From positions 1 to 31,985 of IMG/VR virus record IMGVR_UViG_3300031825_000055: a stretch of 31,985 nt of DNA; one strand, given 5' to 3'. Positions 22,761-28,929 of this stretch are shown here, in pieces. Both the position numbers and the translations under genes were made by a program. This stretch comes from a virus. Within the stretch, counting starts at the first letter, position 1. Every line of letters begins with the position of its first letter. Under the pieces are notes generated by a model. That model had not been told where the DNA came from, ran no database searches, and saw only the letters and a program-made list of their open reading frames with translations.

Positions 22761-22785
22761 AAAAAGCCCGGCGGTGAGGCCGGGC
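22761..22785 (-). terminator. hairpin with T-tract upstream of terS
   Basis: On the minus strand GCCCGGC-CTCACC-GCCGGGC (7 pairs) followed by TTTTT, 17 nt before the TerS ATG. The 6-nt loop resembles that of the 8361-8384 hairpin (CTAACC). It separates the early operon's downstream leader from terS and could end early transcripts unless antiterminated. Confidence 0.65.
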
Positions 22786-22888
22786 GGGAAGAAGCGGCAG
22801 GCGATGCCCATCCGGCGCATCTATTGGTTATCCGCTCAGCGATTCGAGCCTTGCAAACCTGCCCAGCCTGGTGCCGAAGCAGAGCAGG

Positions 22889-22929
22889 GACCGGGGAACC
22901 AAAACGCCCGGTCCTCTCGGCTCCGGGCG
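22889..22929 (-). promoter_or_regulatory. attenuator-like pair of alternative hairpins
   Basis: In minus-strand order, CGCCCGG (22929-22923) can pair with CCGGGCG (22911-22905), followed by TTTT, like a terminator. The same middle segment (22913-22907, GACCGGG) can instead pair with CCCGGTC at 22895-22889. The two structures share bases and exclude each other. This is the logic of an attenuator; whether it is used is inference. Confidence 0.4.
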
Positions 22930-22948
22930 CAAAAACTCACTCTGCAAA

Positions 22949-22977
22949 CCAGTAGCGGATGGCAGGTTTCGCGTCAA
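22949..22977 (-). promoter_or_regulatory. candidate promoter upstream of terS
   Basis: On the minus strand TTGACG (22977-22972) is separated by 17 nt from TACTGG (22954-22949). The -35 is near-consensus and matches those of the early promoters; the -10 is weak. It would start a transcript running through the alternative hairpins into terS. It overlaps no strong gene. Confidence 0.35.
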
Positions 22978-22994
22978 GTGCTGCCATATGGCAT

Positions 22995-23192
22995 TCACAG
23001 GCGAGATGAAGGTCGGTAGCCGCGCTCCTTCGCGCGCTGAGATCTAAGCCTCCTTCTCTCGATCTTCGCGTGTGCTTCAGCGGCCTCCTGCATCACAATC
23101 TGAAACCGCACCTGCTGCTGAACGGCTTCGTCCAAACTCTGCAGGTGCGCGGCCCACTCCGGGTTTTGTTCAACTTGGTCGAGGATCCCCAT
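22995..23192 (-). CDS. small helical protein, 65 aa
   Basis: The start at 23192 shares a base with the upstream stop (TGATG). The product is a helical protein: MGILDQVEQNPEWAAHLQSLDEAVQQQVRFQ leads into a charged helix VMQEAAEAHAKIERRRLRSQRAKERGYR. The basic C-terminus suggests nucleic acid or protein contact. Family unrecognised. It is the last gene of the early leftward operon. Confidence 0.55.
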   Translation of the reverse strand: MGILDQVEQNPEWAAHLQSLDEAVQQQVRFQIVMQEAAEAHAKIERRRLRSQRAKERGYRPSSRL

Positions 23193-23785
23193 CACAGCCT
23201 CAGCCGGTTCGCAATGACGTTGAGGGCTTCGCGGAAGGCGCCAAGCTCAAGATCGTTGGCCGGGTCCCGATCCATGACAGTGAAGCGCGTGAGGATGGTG
23301 TTTCCGGTGAAATGCATTCCGGCGCCCGAAAGCGCGTCCTGGATCTCGCCGTAGTCGGAGCGGATTTCGGCGGTGATCTCGTCGTCCGTGCGGACACCCT
23401 CGTCTCGGATGGCCGATGGATCGCGCTGGCGATCGGCCTCGCGCTGCTGCTCCCTCTGCTCCTTCAAGTCGATCTTGATCATGTTCGCCAGGCAGTTGGG
23501 AAAGCGCGGGAGCGTTCCTGTCACATGGCGCATGTAACGGACGGCGCGGTTCATGTAGATCTCCGCTGCCCGGTGCTGGCGCTCGGTGATCTGGCCGCCG
23601 ATGAAGAGACGGCCGAAGGCATAGCCTGCGAACTGCGAGGGGTTGCCCTTGCGGTGCGGCTGGGCGAGCGCCACGGCAATGACCTGCTCGGGCCTCTCCG
23701 CCTTCGGCTCGCGCTGAACGTGGACGATCTGGCCGCCAGGATAACGCGAGACGTTGAACTTGGGCTTCGGGCCGGTCTTCACCAT
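23192..23785 (-). CDS. hypothetical phage protein, 197 aa
   Basis: Start at 23785 (MVKTGPKPKFNVSRYPGG) is chosen for its AAGGA site and because the N-terminal KTGPKPK is a plausible basic DNA-contacting opening; a longer frame to 23863 lacks support. Charged, mostly helical: ITERQHRAAEIYMNRAVRYMRHVTG, LPRFPNCLANMIKIDLKEQREQQ, REALNVIANRLRL. The central RAAEIYMNRAVRYMRHV region looks like a helical DNA-binding or antiterminator-type surface, but I cannot assign a family. It lies just before the late promoter region. Confidence 0.6.
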   Translation of the reverse strand: MVKTGPKPKFNVSRYPGGQIVHVQREPKAERPEQVIAVALAQPHRKGNPSQFAGYAFGRLFIGGQITERQHRAAEIYMNRAVRYMRHVTGTLPRFPNCLANMIKIDLKEQREQQREADRQRDPSAIRDEGVRTDDEITAEIRSDYGEIQDALSGAGMHFTGNTILTRFTVMDRDPANDLELGAFREALNVIANRLRL

Positions 23786-23790
23786 GTGTG

Positions 23791-24069
23791 TCAGTCCTTT
23801 TTGCCTTGGAGCGGGAGAAGCATGGCGTTGATCATGTCGACGATCAGCGCTTCGGACTTCCACGCAGGGTAGTCGTTCGCGCTGTCTGAGCGGTCGATGG
23901 CATCGCGGACGCTGGTGAGAGCTTCCAGACGCGCGGCGTTCTCTGCCTCGCGGATGGCTTGGGCGATGAGTTTGGTAGCTTCGACGCTGCCCATGGGGGA
24001 CCAGCCGTGCCCGCTGGCGAAAATCTCATCGGCAAGCGCATTCGCTCTCTCTTCAGGAGTGAGGGTCAT
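23791..24069 (-). CDS. hypothetical protein, 92 aa
   Basis: ATG at 24069 forms an ATGA overlap with the end of the frameshifted small gene upstream. The product MTLTPEERANALADEIFASGHG... continues with helical segments VEATKLIAQAIREAENAARLEALTSVRDAI and an aliphatic C-terminal helix VDMINAMLLPL. Soluble and unrecognised; part of the early operon of small proteins. Confidence 0.6.
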   Translation of the reverse strand: MTLTPEERANALADEIFASGHGWSPMGSVEATKLIAQAIREAENAARLEALTSVRDAIDRSDSANDYPAWKSEALIVDMINAMLLPLQGKKD

Positions 24070-24193
24070 GGTCGGAACTCCGTCTTGAACAGGCCAAAAT
24101 AGCGGCGGGAAGCGTCCTCGCGCTCTCTGGCAATTCGACGCTCGATGTCGCGGTCCTGCTGCTCGGGTTGTCTGATGGGGTGTGGATGGTCAT
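24066..24193 (-). pseudogene. small gene with an apparent -1 frameshift (about 42 aa)
   Basis: An ATG at 24193 overlaps the previous stop (ATGA) and begins MTIHTP in one frame, which then runs on through poor sequence. The adjacent frame encodes the convincing charged peptide IRQPEQQDRDIERRIARERED...YFGLFKTEFRP and ends at a TGA overlapping the next ATG at 24069, yet has no start codon of its own. Adding one base to the CCCC run (plus strand GGGG at 24177-24180), or a -1 ribosomal shift there, joins the two into one 42-residue protein. Either a frameshift mutation, a sequencing error in a homopolymer, or programmed frameshifting. Confidence 0.5.
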
Positions 24194-24435
24194 TTGCCCG
24201 CTCCTACGAAACGCAGTTGATGGCCGCGCTGGTCAGGCCTATCGGGCGTAAAGCTGATGACCTTTCCGGCTCTGATGGTGACCCAATGATCGTCGATCCA
24301 CCCGCCGCTCGCGCCGCTGTCGACGAGGGCCTGGCACCGCTCAGCGATGTGGTCTCGGAACCATTCCATGTCGATCCCACCGACGCGGTCTAGCCAGCGG
24401 ACAAGCGCGTGATCGGTGATGATGTCTCCGCTCAT
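24190..24435 (-). CDS. hypothetical protein, 81 aa
   Basis: Begins MSGDIITDHALVRWLDRVGGIDMEWFRDHI, followed by AERCQALVDSGASGGWIDDHWVTIRAGKVISFTP. The ITDHALVRWLDRV opening is one I recall from small toxin-like or hypothetical phage proteins in Rhizobiales, but I do not assign function. Compact soluble protein with a beta-rich end. ATGA overlaps at both ends place it firmly in the early operon. Confidence 0.6.
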   Translation of the reverse strand: MSGDIITDHALVRWLDRVGGIDMEWFRDHIAERCQALVDSGASGGWIDDHWVTIRAGKVISFTPDRPDQRGHQLRFVGAGK

Positions 24436-24764
24436 GCCGCATTACTCCTGCTGTTCGAGGGGGTGTTTGGGGTGGCATCCGCGCGGTTCCGGCCAGAATT
24501 GGACAAAGACCTGATGCGCGCCGCGATGAAGCTGCGGGCGTAGTTCACGCCCTCGTCCCATTCGCTGTCTCTCGCCTCGATGAACCCGCCGGATTCAGCC
24601 TCGCGAGCCGCCGCCTCGAGAACGGACGAGAAACCAGCCGCGAAGACCTCGGCTTGCGAAGCAAGGACGTGCTGGAGTCCTTCGACCTGGGACTTCCAGT
24701 GCTTGGTCTGCTCGTTCGCGATGGCGAGGCTGTCGGCCAGCGCCTTGACGATTTCGTTGTTCAT
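24432..24764 (-). CDS. hypothetical helical protein, 110 aa
   Basis: The N-terminal 60 residues form helices (MNNEIVKALADSLAIANEQTKHWKSQVEGLQHVLASQ) with coiled-coil character. The middle SGGFIEARDSEWDEGVNYARSFIAARI could be a second helical motif, and the end is a polar, Asn/Ser-rich tail. Stop and start overlap with both neighbours. Unrecognised. Confidence 0.6.
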   Translation of the reverse strand: MNNEIVKALADSLAIANEQTKHWKSQVEGLQHVLASQAEVFAAGFSSVLEAAAREAESGGFIEARDSEWDEGVNYARSFIAARIRSLSNSGRNRADATPNTPSNSRSNAA

Positions 24765-25366
24765 TCCGCCGCCTCCCTGTTCCAGTCGTCGAACTGCTCA
24801 TCAGGACTCGGGACGACACGATCCGAGAGCCCATCGCGGAATATCGCCAGAGCCTCGTCAGAAAGGCGGAAGCTGCCGCCCTTGAGCTTGGCCGCCGCGC
24901 GCTGGACTTCGCGGTCTCTCTCGGCACGCAAAGCTTCCGGCATCGCTTCGCGATCAACGACTGTCTCGCCGGTCGTGGCTTTGATGCCGAAGCGCTCGCG
25001 GGCTGCTGCGGCCTGGGCGGCGCGGCGCTCCCATTCCTCCTCGGTGCGGGTTTCATCTCCCGGCGCCGGCAGAGCCAGCGAACGAGCTGGCGGCGAATAC
25101 AGCTTTTCGAGATAGGCAACCGTGTTGCCGAGCTGGGCCGGCGAAGGCAGGAACCGGCGATCGATGTCGTCTACCTCGCCGCGGATGATGCGCTTCACCG
25201 CGCCTTCGATAGCCCGGAGCGAATACCCATCGATCGCAATCAGGTAGGTTCCAACCGCAAGCGAGCCTTCGCCGCGGTCGGCGGGGAACGCCTCAAACAG
25301 CGCGAGAAGCGCGCCCTTAGCCTCCGAAGGCGAGGCGTGGAAAGTTTTGCTGGTCTGGCTGTTCAT
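24761..25366 (-). CDS. replication-region hypothetical protein, 201 aa
   Basis: The start at 25366 (MNSQTSKTFHASPSEAKGALLALFEAFPADRG) lies 50 nt inside the end of the upstream gene. The N-terminal part GSLAVGTYLIAIDGYSLRAIEGAVKRIIRGEVDDIDRRFLPSPAQLGNTV resembles a module found in phage replication regions beside DnaT/DnaD-like proteins, which makes a helicase-loading or replication-accessory role possible. The second half is charged and helical (EEEWERRAAQAAAARERFG, VDREAMPEALRAERDREVQRAAAKLKGG). No ATPase motif is seen. Function inferred from context only. Confidence 0.6.
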   Translation of the reverse strand: MNSQTSKTFHASPSEAKGALLALFEAFPADRGEGSLAVGTYLIAIDGYSLRAIEGAVKRIIRGEVDDIDRRFLPSPAQLGNTVAYLEKLYSPPARSLALPAPGDETRTEEEWERRAAQAAAARERFGIKATTGETVVDREAMPEALRAERDREVQRAAAKLKGGSFRLSDEALAIFRDGLSDRVVPSPDEQFDDWNREAAE

Positions 25367-26108
25367 CGGGAATCTGCCTGTGAAGGGCGTCAACAAGGCT
25401 GCGGAGGTTCTTGGCTGGGCGATGGGGCGGCGCACGCTGCGTCGAGCGGTCGGACAGAACGCGGGTGATGTAGGGGATGGGGTCGCCAGAGCCGTGAACC
25501 TGGGCTTCGTTGATCGCCCACAGGACGCGGCCGGCGTCGCTGCCGGTGTCCTTCAGCCACTTGCCGACCATGGAACGTGCCTTAGGCGGGACGACGTGCA
25601 TCGTCTCAAGCGCAAGGATTCCGTCTGTCCAAAGCTGATCGACGAGAGAAACGGCAGGCGCGTCGCCACCAGCGTTAGCTGGTGGTTCTTGTTTGGATCT
25701 GGCTTCTGGCTTCTGGGCTTTATCCTCAGGGTTATCCGGGGGGTTAACCCCCTTTTTCAAAGAGGGATTACCGCCCTTGCCACCATTTGCCTTATCCTTG
25801 GCCTCTTTCTCTGTGTCTGCCTTCATGCGTCGGCTGAAGATCAGACCGTCTTCCCCGCGGCTCAGAACGCCGGCCTCGGTCAGCTCTGCGAGCAGGACCT
25901 TGGCATCATCGGCACCGCAGCCGGCAAGGGCTGCCATCTGACCGACCGTCAAAGCCTTGCCGTTGACGAGCAGATAACCGCGCGGGGTCGCCTCGTGCAT
26001 GAGGCACAGCATTTCCATCCAGAGACCCCGCGCAGCGAGGGAGCACATGCGAAGCGCCGGGTCAGCGCGCCAGTCGGAAGGGTAGAATTTGAGCCAGGGG
26101 GCGCTCAT
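25317..26108 (-). CDS. replication initiation-like protein with DUF1376/winged-helix N-terminus, 263 aa
   Basis: Start at 26108 (MSAPWLKFYPSDWRADPALRMCSL) has an ATGA overlap with the HNH gene. The opening PWLKFYPSDWRADPALRMCSLAARGLWMEMLCLMHEA is the pattern of DUF1376-type proteins, typically fused to or next to phage replication proteins; a winged-helix region follows (LTVGQMAALAGCGADDAKVLLAELTEAGVLSR). The middle is a Lys/Gly/Pro-rich linker, and the C-terminal part (VPPKARSMVGKWLKDTGSDAGRVLWAINEAQ ... DPIPYITRVL) resembles a replisome-organiser C-terminal module. It probably binds the origin and recruits host replication proteins. Confidence 0.7.
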   Translation of the reverse strand: MSAPWLKFYPSDWRADPALRMCSLAARGLWMEMLCLMHEATPRGYLLVNGKALTVGQMAALAGCGADDAKVLLAELTEAGVLSRGEDGLIFSRRMKADTEKEAKDKANGGKGGNPSLKKGVNPPDNPEDKAQKPEARSKQEPPANAGGDAPAVSLVDQLWTDGILALETMHVVPPKARSMVGKWLKDTGSDAGRVLWAINEAQVHGSGDPIPYITRVLSDRSTQRAPPHRPAKNLRSLVDALHRQIPDEQPDQQNFPRLAFGG

Positions 26109-26545
26109 CGATACCTCCCGCGCCATTCGGACAGCAGGCGATCCCCCTTGCTCGAATTGCAGGGCTTGCAGGCAACGCAGAGATTTGCGGGCTCATTCGA
26201 GCCACCGCGCGTCACTGGGACGATATGGTCGACTTCAAACGGGCCGTCCTCGTCCTTGCAATATGTGCAGATGTGCCCATCGCGGCGGAGGATAGCCCCC
26301 CGCAGTTGCCACCACTCCTTCTCGTGTAGGCGCGGGGTCCAGCCTGACGGGTCATTCCGTGGGGTGTATGGCTTCGGCGAGTTACCCGAATGCCTCAGTC
26401 TGGCCTTCTCATTGAAAAGCCCCTCGGCAGTCATGAACTTGACGATGAAAGGCGCAATATCTGTATTTTGACCGCCGCACATACGGCAGATATCCAGCAG
26501 GTCCATCGCATCTATGAACGGCTCTGACGAGGTGATGCTGGTCAT
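26105..26545 (-). CDS. HNH endonuclease, 146 aa
   Basis: Zinc-supported HNH nuclease: CTYC at 93-96, EVDHIVPVTRGG (D106-H107), NLCVACKPCNSSKGDR (N121, C123, C126, N130). This is the McrA-like core, in the last 60 residues. The N-terminal half has an additional CRMCGG and no recognised fold. It lies between RusA and the replication protein, in an ATGA-coupled series, and might process replication or packaging intermediates, or be a homing enzyme. A nuclease role is clear; substrate unknown. Confidence 0.85.
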   Translation of the reverse strand: MTSITSSEPFIDAMDLLDICRMCGGQNTDIAPFIVKFMTAEGLFNEKARLRHSGNSPKPYTPRNDPSGWTPRLHEKEWWQLRGAILRRDGHICTYCKDEDGPFEVDHIVPVTRGGSNEPANLCVACKPCNSSKGDRLLSEWRGRYR

Positions 26546-26913
26546 GCTGCCTCCTTCGCCTCATAGACGAAGACGCGGCACATGCCCTTGGCGATGTCGG
26601 CAGAGCGGGTGATGCTGGCGCCGTGGGCGTGCTTGTCGTTCTCGATGATGCCGGCGGTGGCCAGGAAATCGAGAAGCGGCTTCACGCGGTTGTCGATGTC
26701 GCCGCGCATCTTCAGGGCGACGGCGATCTGAGCGTCGAAGGCTCCCGAGAAGAACGGGAACCCGCCGGCCGGCTTCTGCGTCCAGAGGCTCGCCAAGGCT
26801 GCCTTGCGCCAGTCCCGGTATTTCGGGTTGAGATATGTCTTGCCGGTCTTCGTCGTCCGCCAGATGCGGTTTGCGGAGATCGGCAAAGGGAGATCGAGCT
26901 TGACGACCTTCAT
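26542..26913 (-). CDS. rusA: RusA-family Holliday junction resolvase, 123 aa
   Basis: Resolves four-way DNA junctions formed in replication and recombination. The diagnostic motif GDIDNRVKPLLDFLATAG, ending IIENDK, places D72, D74, K78 and D93 in the spacing of E. coli RusA D70, D72, K76 and D91. The N-terminal LPLPISANRIWRTTKTGKTYLN also fits the family, which uses a short beta/alpha dimer fold of about 120 residues. It is ATGA-coupled to the HNH gene and to the upstream HTH protein. Confidence 0.9.
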   Translation of the reverse strand: MKVVKLDLPLPISANRIWRTTKTGKTYLNPKYRDWRKAALASLWTQKPAGGFPFFSGAFDAQIAVALKMRGDIDNRVKPLLDFLATAGIIENDKHAHGASITRSADIAKGMCRVFVYEAKEAA

Positions 26914-27212
26914 TGCCCGCGCTCCCGATCTCTTCCGCGAGCGAGCGCGTTGGCAGCGACCGCTTGTGTTGTCATCAGACGCGCGGCAATGCTGAACGTG
27001 TCGAGTCCGCTGCGGTAGAGCCGCAACACGGCGTTCTCGTCGACCATGCGTGGCTTGGGCTGGCCGTGTGGACGCCGCAACTCGACGCCCTCTTTCCTCG
27101 CAATATCACTGACGGATGTCGATCCGATGCCGTGTTCAAAGGCGATGACCTTCACTGGCATTCCGGCCTCATAGGCGCGGGCAACCGATCTCCGGGCGTC
27201 TGCGCTTAGCAT
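26910..27212 (-). CDS. HTH-type small DNA-binding protein, 100 aa
   Basis: Contains a helix-turn-helix-like N-terminal half: LSADARRSVARAYEAGMPVKVIAFEHGIGSTSVSDIARKEGVEL, with the turn at about residues 24-34 and a basic end. The second half, VLRLYRSGLDTFSIAARLMTTQAVAANALARGRDRE, repeats a similar pattern, suggesting two HTH units. Probably a regulator; target unknown. Start ATG at 27212 overlaps the stop of the GcrA-like gene. Confidence 0.7.
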   Translation of the reverse strand: MLSADARRSVARAYEAGMPVKVIAFEHGIGSTSVSDIARKEGVELRRPHGQPKPRMVDENAVLRLYRSGLDTFSIAARLMTTQAVAANALARGRDRERGQ

Positions 27213-27706
27213 CAGGCAGCCCTCCGGAACTTGAAGATGCCGAGCTCCTTGTCGAGGCTGTCAGTCCGGCGCGGTTGGTAGCTCAGGGCCGAGCAATGGG
27301 CGCAGTAGACCGAGCCCTCTGCCGTAACGGCGCCGCAATAGCGCTTGTCGGACGGGGCGGTATCAGCGCGCCAGAGAGGCCACCTGCAGGTGTCGGCGCT
27401 GAGGTCCATGAGCGTAATGCCGATCGACAGGTACGGGACGACCACAACCGGCTCGACAGATGCCAGCTTCACAAGCTTCGGCGCGATGGCATGCCGAACC
27501 ATGGGCCGCTTCACGACCGCTACCGGGCGCACATAGCTATGAGCGGCCTGCGCGCACAGATTGATCCCGCGACGCGAGCAGCGGCCGATAACGGCATTGC
27601 GGGAGACGCCTAGCTTCTCGCCTATCTGGCTCGCGGTGAATTGCGAAGCCATGTCAGCTAGTTCGGTGTCAGTGACAAAACGCCAGTCGAAGGGCTTTGC
27701 AACCAT
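27212..27706 (-). CDS. GcrA-family cell-cycle regulator homologue, 164 aa
   Basis: GcrA in Caulobacter is a transcription cofactor that binds sigma70 RNA polymerase and methylated GANTC sites. Here the N-terminal helix-turn-helix is clear: TDTELADMASQFTASQIGEKLGVSRNAVIGRCSRRGINL (12-50). The C-terminal GcrA signature is also present: LMDLSADTCRWPLW (99-112), YCG (123-125), YCAHCSALSYQPR (134-146). The linker between is Pro/Val-rich. Phage GcrA copies are known in alphaproteobacterial phages. It stands in the early operon beside the DnaA-like gene and may redirect host RNA polymerase during infection. Confidence 0.85.
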   Translation of the reverse strand: MVAKPFDWRFVTDTELADMASQFTASQIGEKLGVSRNAVIGRCSRRGINLCAQAAHSYVRPVAVVKRPMVRHAIAPKLVKLASVEPVVVVPYLSIGITLMDLSADTCRWPLWRADTAPSDKRYCGAVTAEGSVYCAHCSALSYQPRRTDSLDKELGIFKFRRAA

Positions 27707-28086
27707 TACCGCGCCTCCTCTCGGCTACGAATAACCTTGCGCTTGCGGCAGAAAGCCAAGTTGCGAGCTTTCTGCGCCGCTGGGATGTTCCCGAGTTTTC
27801 GGACGTTCTCTCCAGTCGCCTCGTTATGCCGGCGAATGGAATGGATGACCGAGGTGTGGGCCCTGCCGAGGAAACGGCCCATCGCGGAAAGAGTGAGGCC
27901 AGTCTCTTTGGCGATCAGCCAAATTGCTTCTGACCTGCAATCGACAATGTGCTTGTCTCTCCGAGCGCTGAGAACGCTCTCCTCACTGAGGCCATAGCGC
28001 TCGCAAGTTTCGCGTAGAATCCGGCGAGCAGTGGGGAGATAGAACCTCTTTTGGGGTTCTTCCTGGGTGGATTCGATGATGGTCAT
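27706..28086 (-). CDS. stand-alone DnaA domain IV-like DNA-binding protein, 126 aa
   Basis: Residues about 20-90 match the helix-turn-helix that DnaA uses to bind DnaA boxes: CERYGLSEESVLSARRDKHIVDCRSEAIWLIAKETGLTLSAMGRFLGRAHTSVIHSIRRHNE. The GRAHTSVIHSI segment (74-84) stands for the DnaA signature GGRDHTTVLHA. No AAA+ domain is present, so it cannot act as an initiator ATPase. It could occupy DnaA boxes at a phage or host origin, or act as a repressor. It sits directly after the 144-aa gene and before the GcrA-like gene. Confidence 0.85.
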   Translation of the reverse strand: MTIIESTQEEPQKRFYLPTARRILRETCERYGLSEESVLSARRDKHIVDCRSEAIWLIAKETGLTLSAMGRFLGRAHTSVIHSIRRHNEATGENVRKLGNIPAAQKARNLAFCRKRKVIRSREEAR

Positions 28087-28089
28087 GGC

Positions 28090-28524
28090 TTACGCCTCCC
28101 CAGCATCAGCAGCGAAATCCCTTGCCCGCTTAGCCATCCTCCTAAGGCGATCAACTTCCGCCCGGTTGCCGTCAGGATCGACGCTAGCCAGACGGGCCGC
28201 GTAGAGTTCCATCGTGTTTGCATGCTGGTGCATCTCTCTGGTGATGATGCGCTCTGCGATCTTGGCGCGAGCGGCTTCCAAGGCGTGGATCTCGTCAGCC
28301 AGAACCGCACGGGCTTCCTTGTTCCAAAGAGCGCGGGCGCGGCGGGCATTGATGCCGATGAAGGCAGCCGCCCGAGGCAGAGCCGACTTGAGCGGGAGCT
28401 GAGGCGCGACGAACTGGAGCACCGCTCCGATGTGGGCGCGTGCTTGGATCGCGATTGTCATGTCAGGCTTACTCGACTGGTGGGTCTTGGCTCGGTCAGC
28501 CAAGCGGTTGGTATGGAACTCCAT
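28090..28524 (-). CDS. hypothetical helical protein, 144 aa
   Basis: Start at 28524 has AAGGA 9 nt upstream; an internal M at codon 22 is less well supported. The protein has a hydrophobic-helical part (IGAVLQFVAPQLPLKSALPRAAAFIGINARRARALW) resembling a helix-turn-helix, then charged helices (LEAARAKIAERIITREMHQHANTMELYAARL, VDRLRRMAKRARDFAADAGEA). It is the first gene after the terminator at 28651-28675 and so the first gene of the second leftward block. Function unknown. Confidence 0.6.
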   Translation of the reverse strand: MEFHTNRLADRAKTHQSSKPDMTIAIQARAHIGAVLQFVAPQLPLKSALPRAAAFIGINARRARALWNKEARAVLADEIHALEAARAKIAERIITREMHQHANTMELYAARLASVDPDGNRAEVDRLRRMAKRARDFAADAGEA

Positions 28525-28732
28525 GATTCAGGTCCTTCGATCCGTGACGTTGATGGCGTCGCGGCCAGAAGGAACGGGAGTGCATGGAGCGGTTGGACGA
28601 AGTCATGGCGCGGGTTTTGGCGAACGTGCGCGTCACGATGGAAGAAAGGGCTCGGGAGGCGCGAAGCCTCCCGAGCGAGGCGGCGCGGGCTGGGGGAGGA
28701 GCACAAGCCCCCGCGCTGGCTAGGGGTGATAT
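28525..28732 (-). other. 208-nt intergenic region with terminator
   Basis: Frames exist on both strands here (an Arg/Pro-rich one on the minus strand from 28736, another on the plus strand from 28584), but both read straight through a strong hairpin and have poor codon composition. I regard the region as non-coding: it ends the upstream transcript and should carry a promoter for the 28524 gene, for which no convincing -35/-10 pair is visible. Confidence 0.45.
28651..28675 (-). terminator. intrinsic terminator of the first leftward operon
   Basis: A perfect 10-bp stem CTCGGGAGGC / GCCTCCCGAG with a 5-nt loop (TTCGC on the minus strand), followed on the minus strand by CCCTTTCTTCC. The strongest perfect stem in the early region. 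It lies 57 nt past the stop of the 32-aa membrane protein. Confidence 0.65.
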
Positions 28733-28831
28733 TCATCCGCGCAACTCCCAAAGGAGCATCGCGAAGTACGCGCACACAGCGAGCGTCAAGAGAGAGACGC
28801 CGTAGCCGATGAGGCGGTCGGAGAAGCTCAT
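28733..28831 (-). CDS. tiny membrane protein, 32 aa
   Basis: ATG at 28831 lies 2 nt after the stop of the preceding tiny gene. The peptide begins MSFSDRLIGYG and has one strong hydrophobic helix (VSLLTLAVCAYFAMLLW) with a charged end. Its tight spacing to the neighbouring membrane peptide suggests the two work together. Function unknown. Confidence 0.5.
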   Translation of the reverse strand: MSFSDRLIGYGVSLLTLAVCAYFAMLLWELRG

Positions 28832-28833
28832 GG

Positions 28834-28917
28834 TCAGCCATCACCGCCAACCGCGACGAGGGACCAGGCGAAGAAAGTTCCACCTAACCAGATGGCAATG
28901 ATGCAGAGAGCCGTCAT
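28834..28917 (-). CDS. tiny membrane protein, 27 aa
   Basis: ATG at 28917 directly follows the MT-A70 stop (TAGATG). The peptide MTALCIIAIWLGG continues as a single hydrophobic helix (TFFAWSLVAVGG). Its first four codons (MTAL) are identical to those of the MT-A70 gene because both lie in a 24-bp direct repeat. Function unknown. Confidence 0.45.
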   Translation of the reverse strand: MTALCIIAIWLGGTFFAWSLVAVGGDG

Positions 28918-28929
28918 CTACGCAGCCTC
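28906..28929. repeat. 24-bp direct repeat, left copy (end of MT-A70 gene)
   Basis: An exact copy of the sequence at 29449-29472. On the minus strand it encodes Glu-Ala-Ala-stop-Met-Thr-Ala-Leu, thus covering the end of one gene and the beginning of the next. The two copies lie 543 bp apart and bracket the MT-A70 gene. Confidence 0.8.

Noticed and set aside
22820-22870. tRNA-like T-loop (GATTCGAGCC and complement)
   Set aside because: No matching acceptor, D or anticodon arms could be fitted on either strand.
28458-28736. Minus-strand Arg/Pro-rich frame with an ATGA overlap to the 32-aa gene
   Set aside because: It reads through the strong hairpin at 28651-28675 and overlaps the next gene's start by 67 nt; composition is poor.
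28584-28805. Plus-strand 73-aa frame with a GGGAG upstream
   Set aside because: It covers the terminator and lies antisense to the 32-aa membrane gene; no promoter in that direction was seen.
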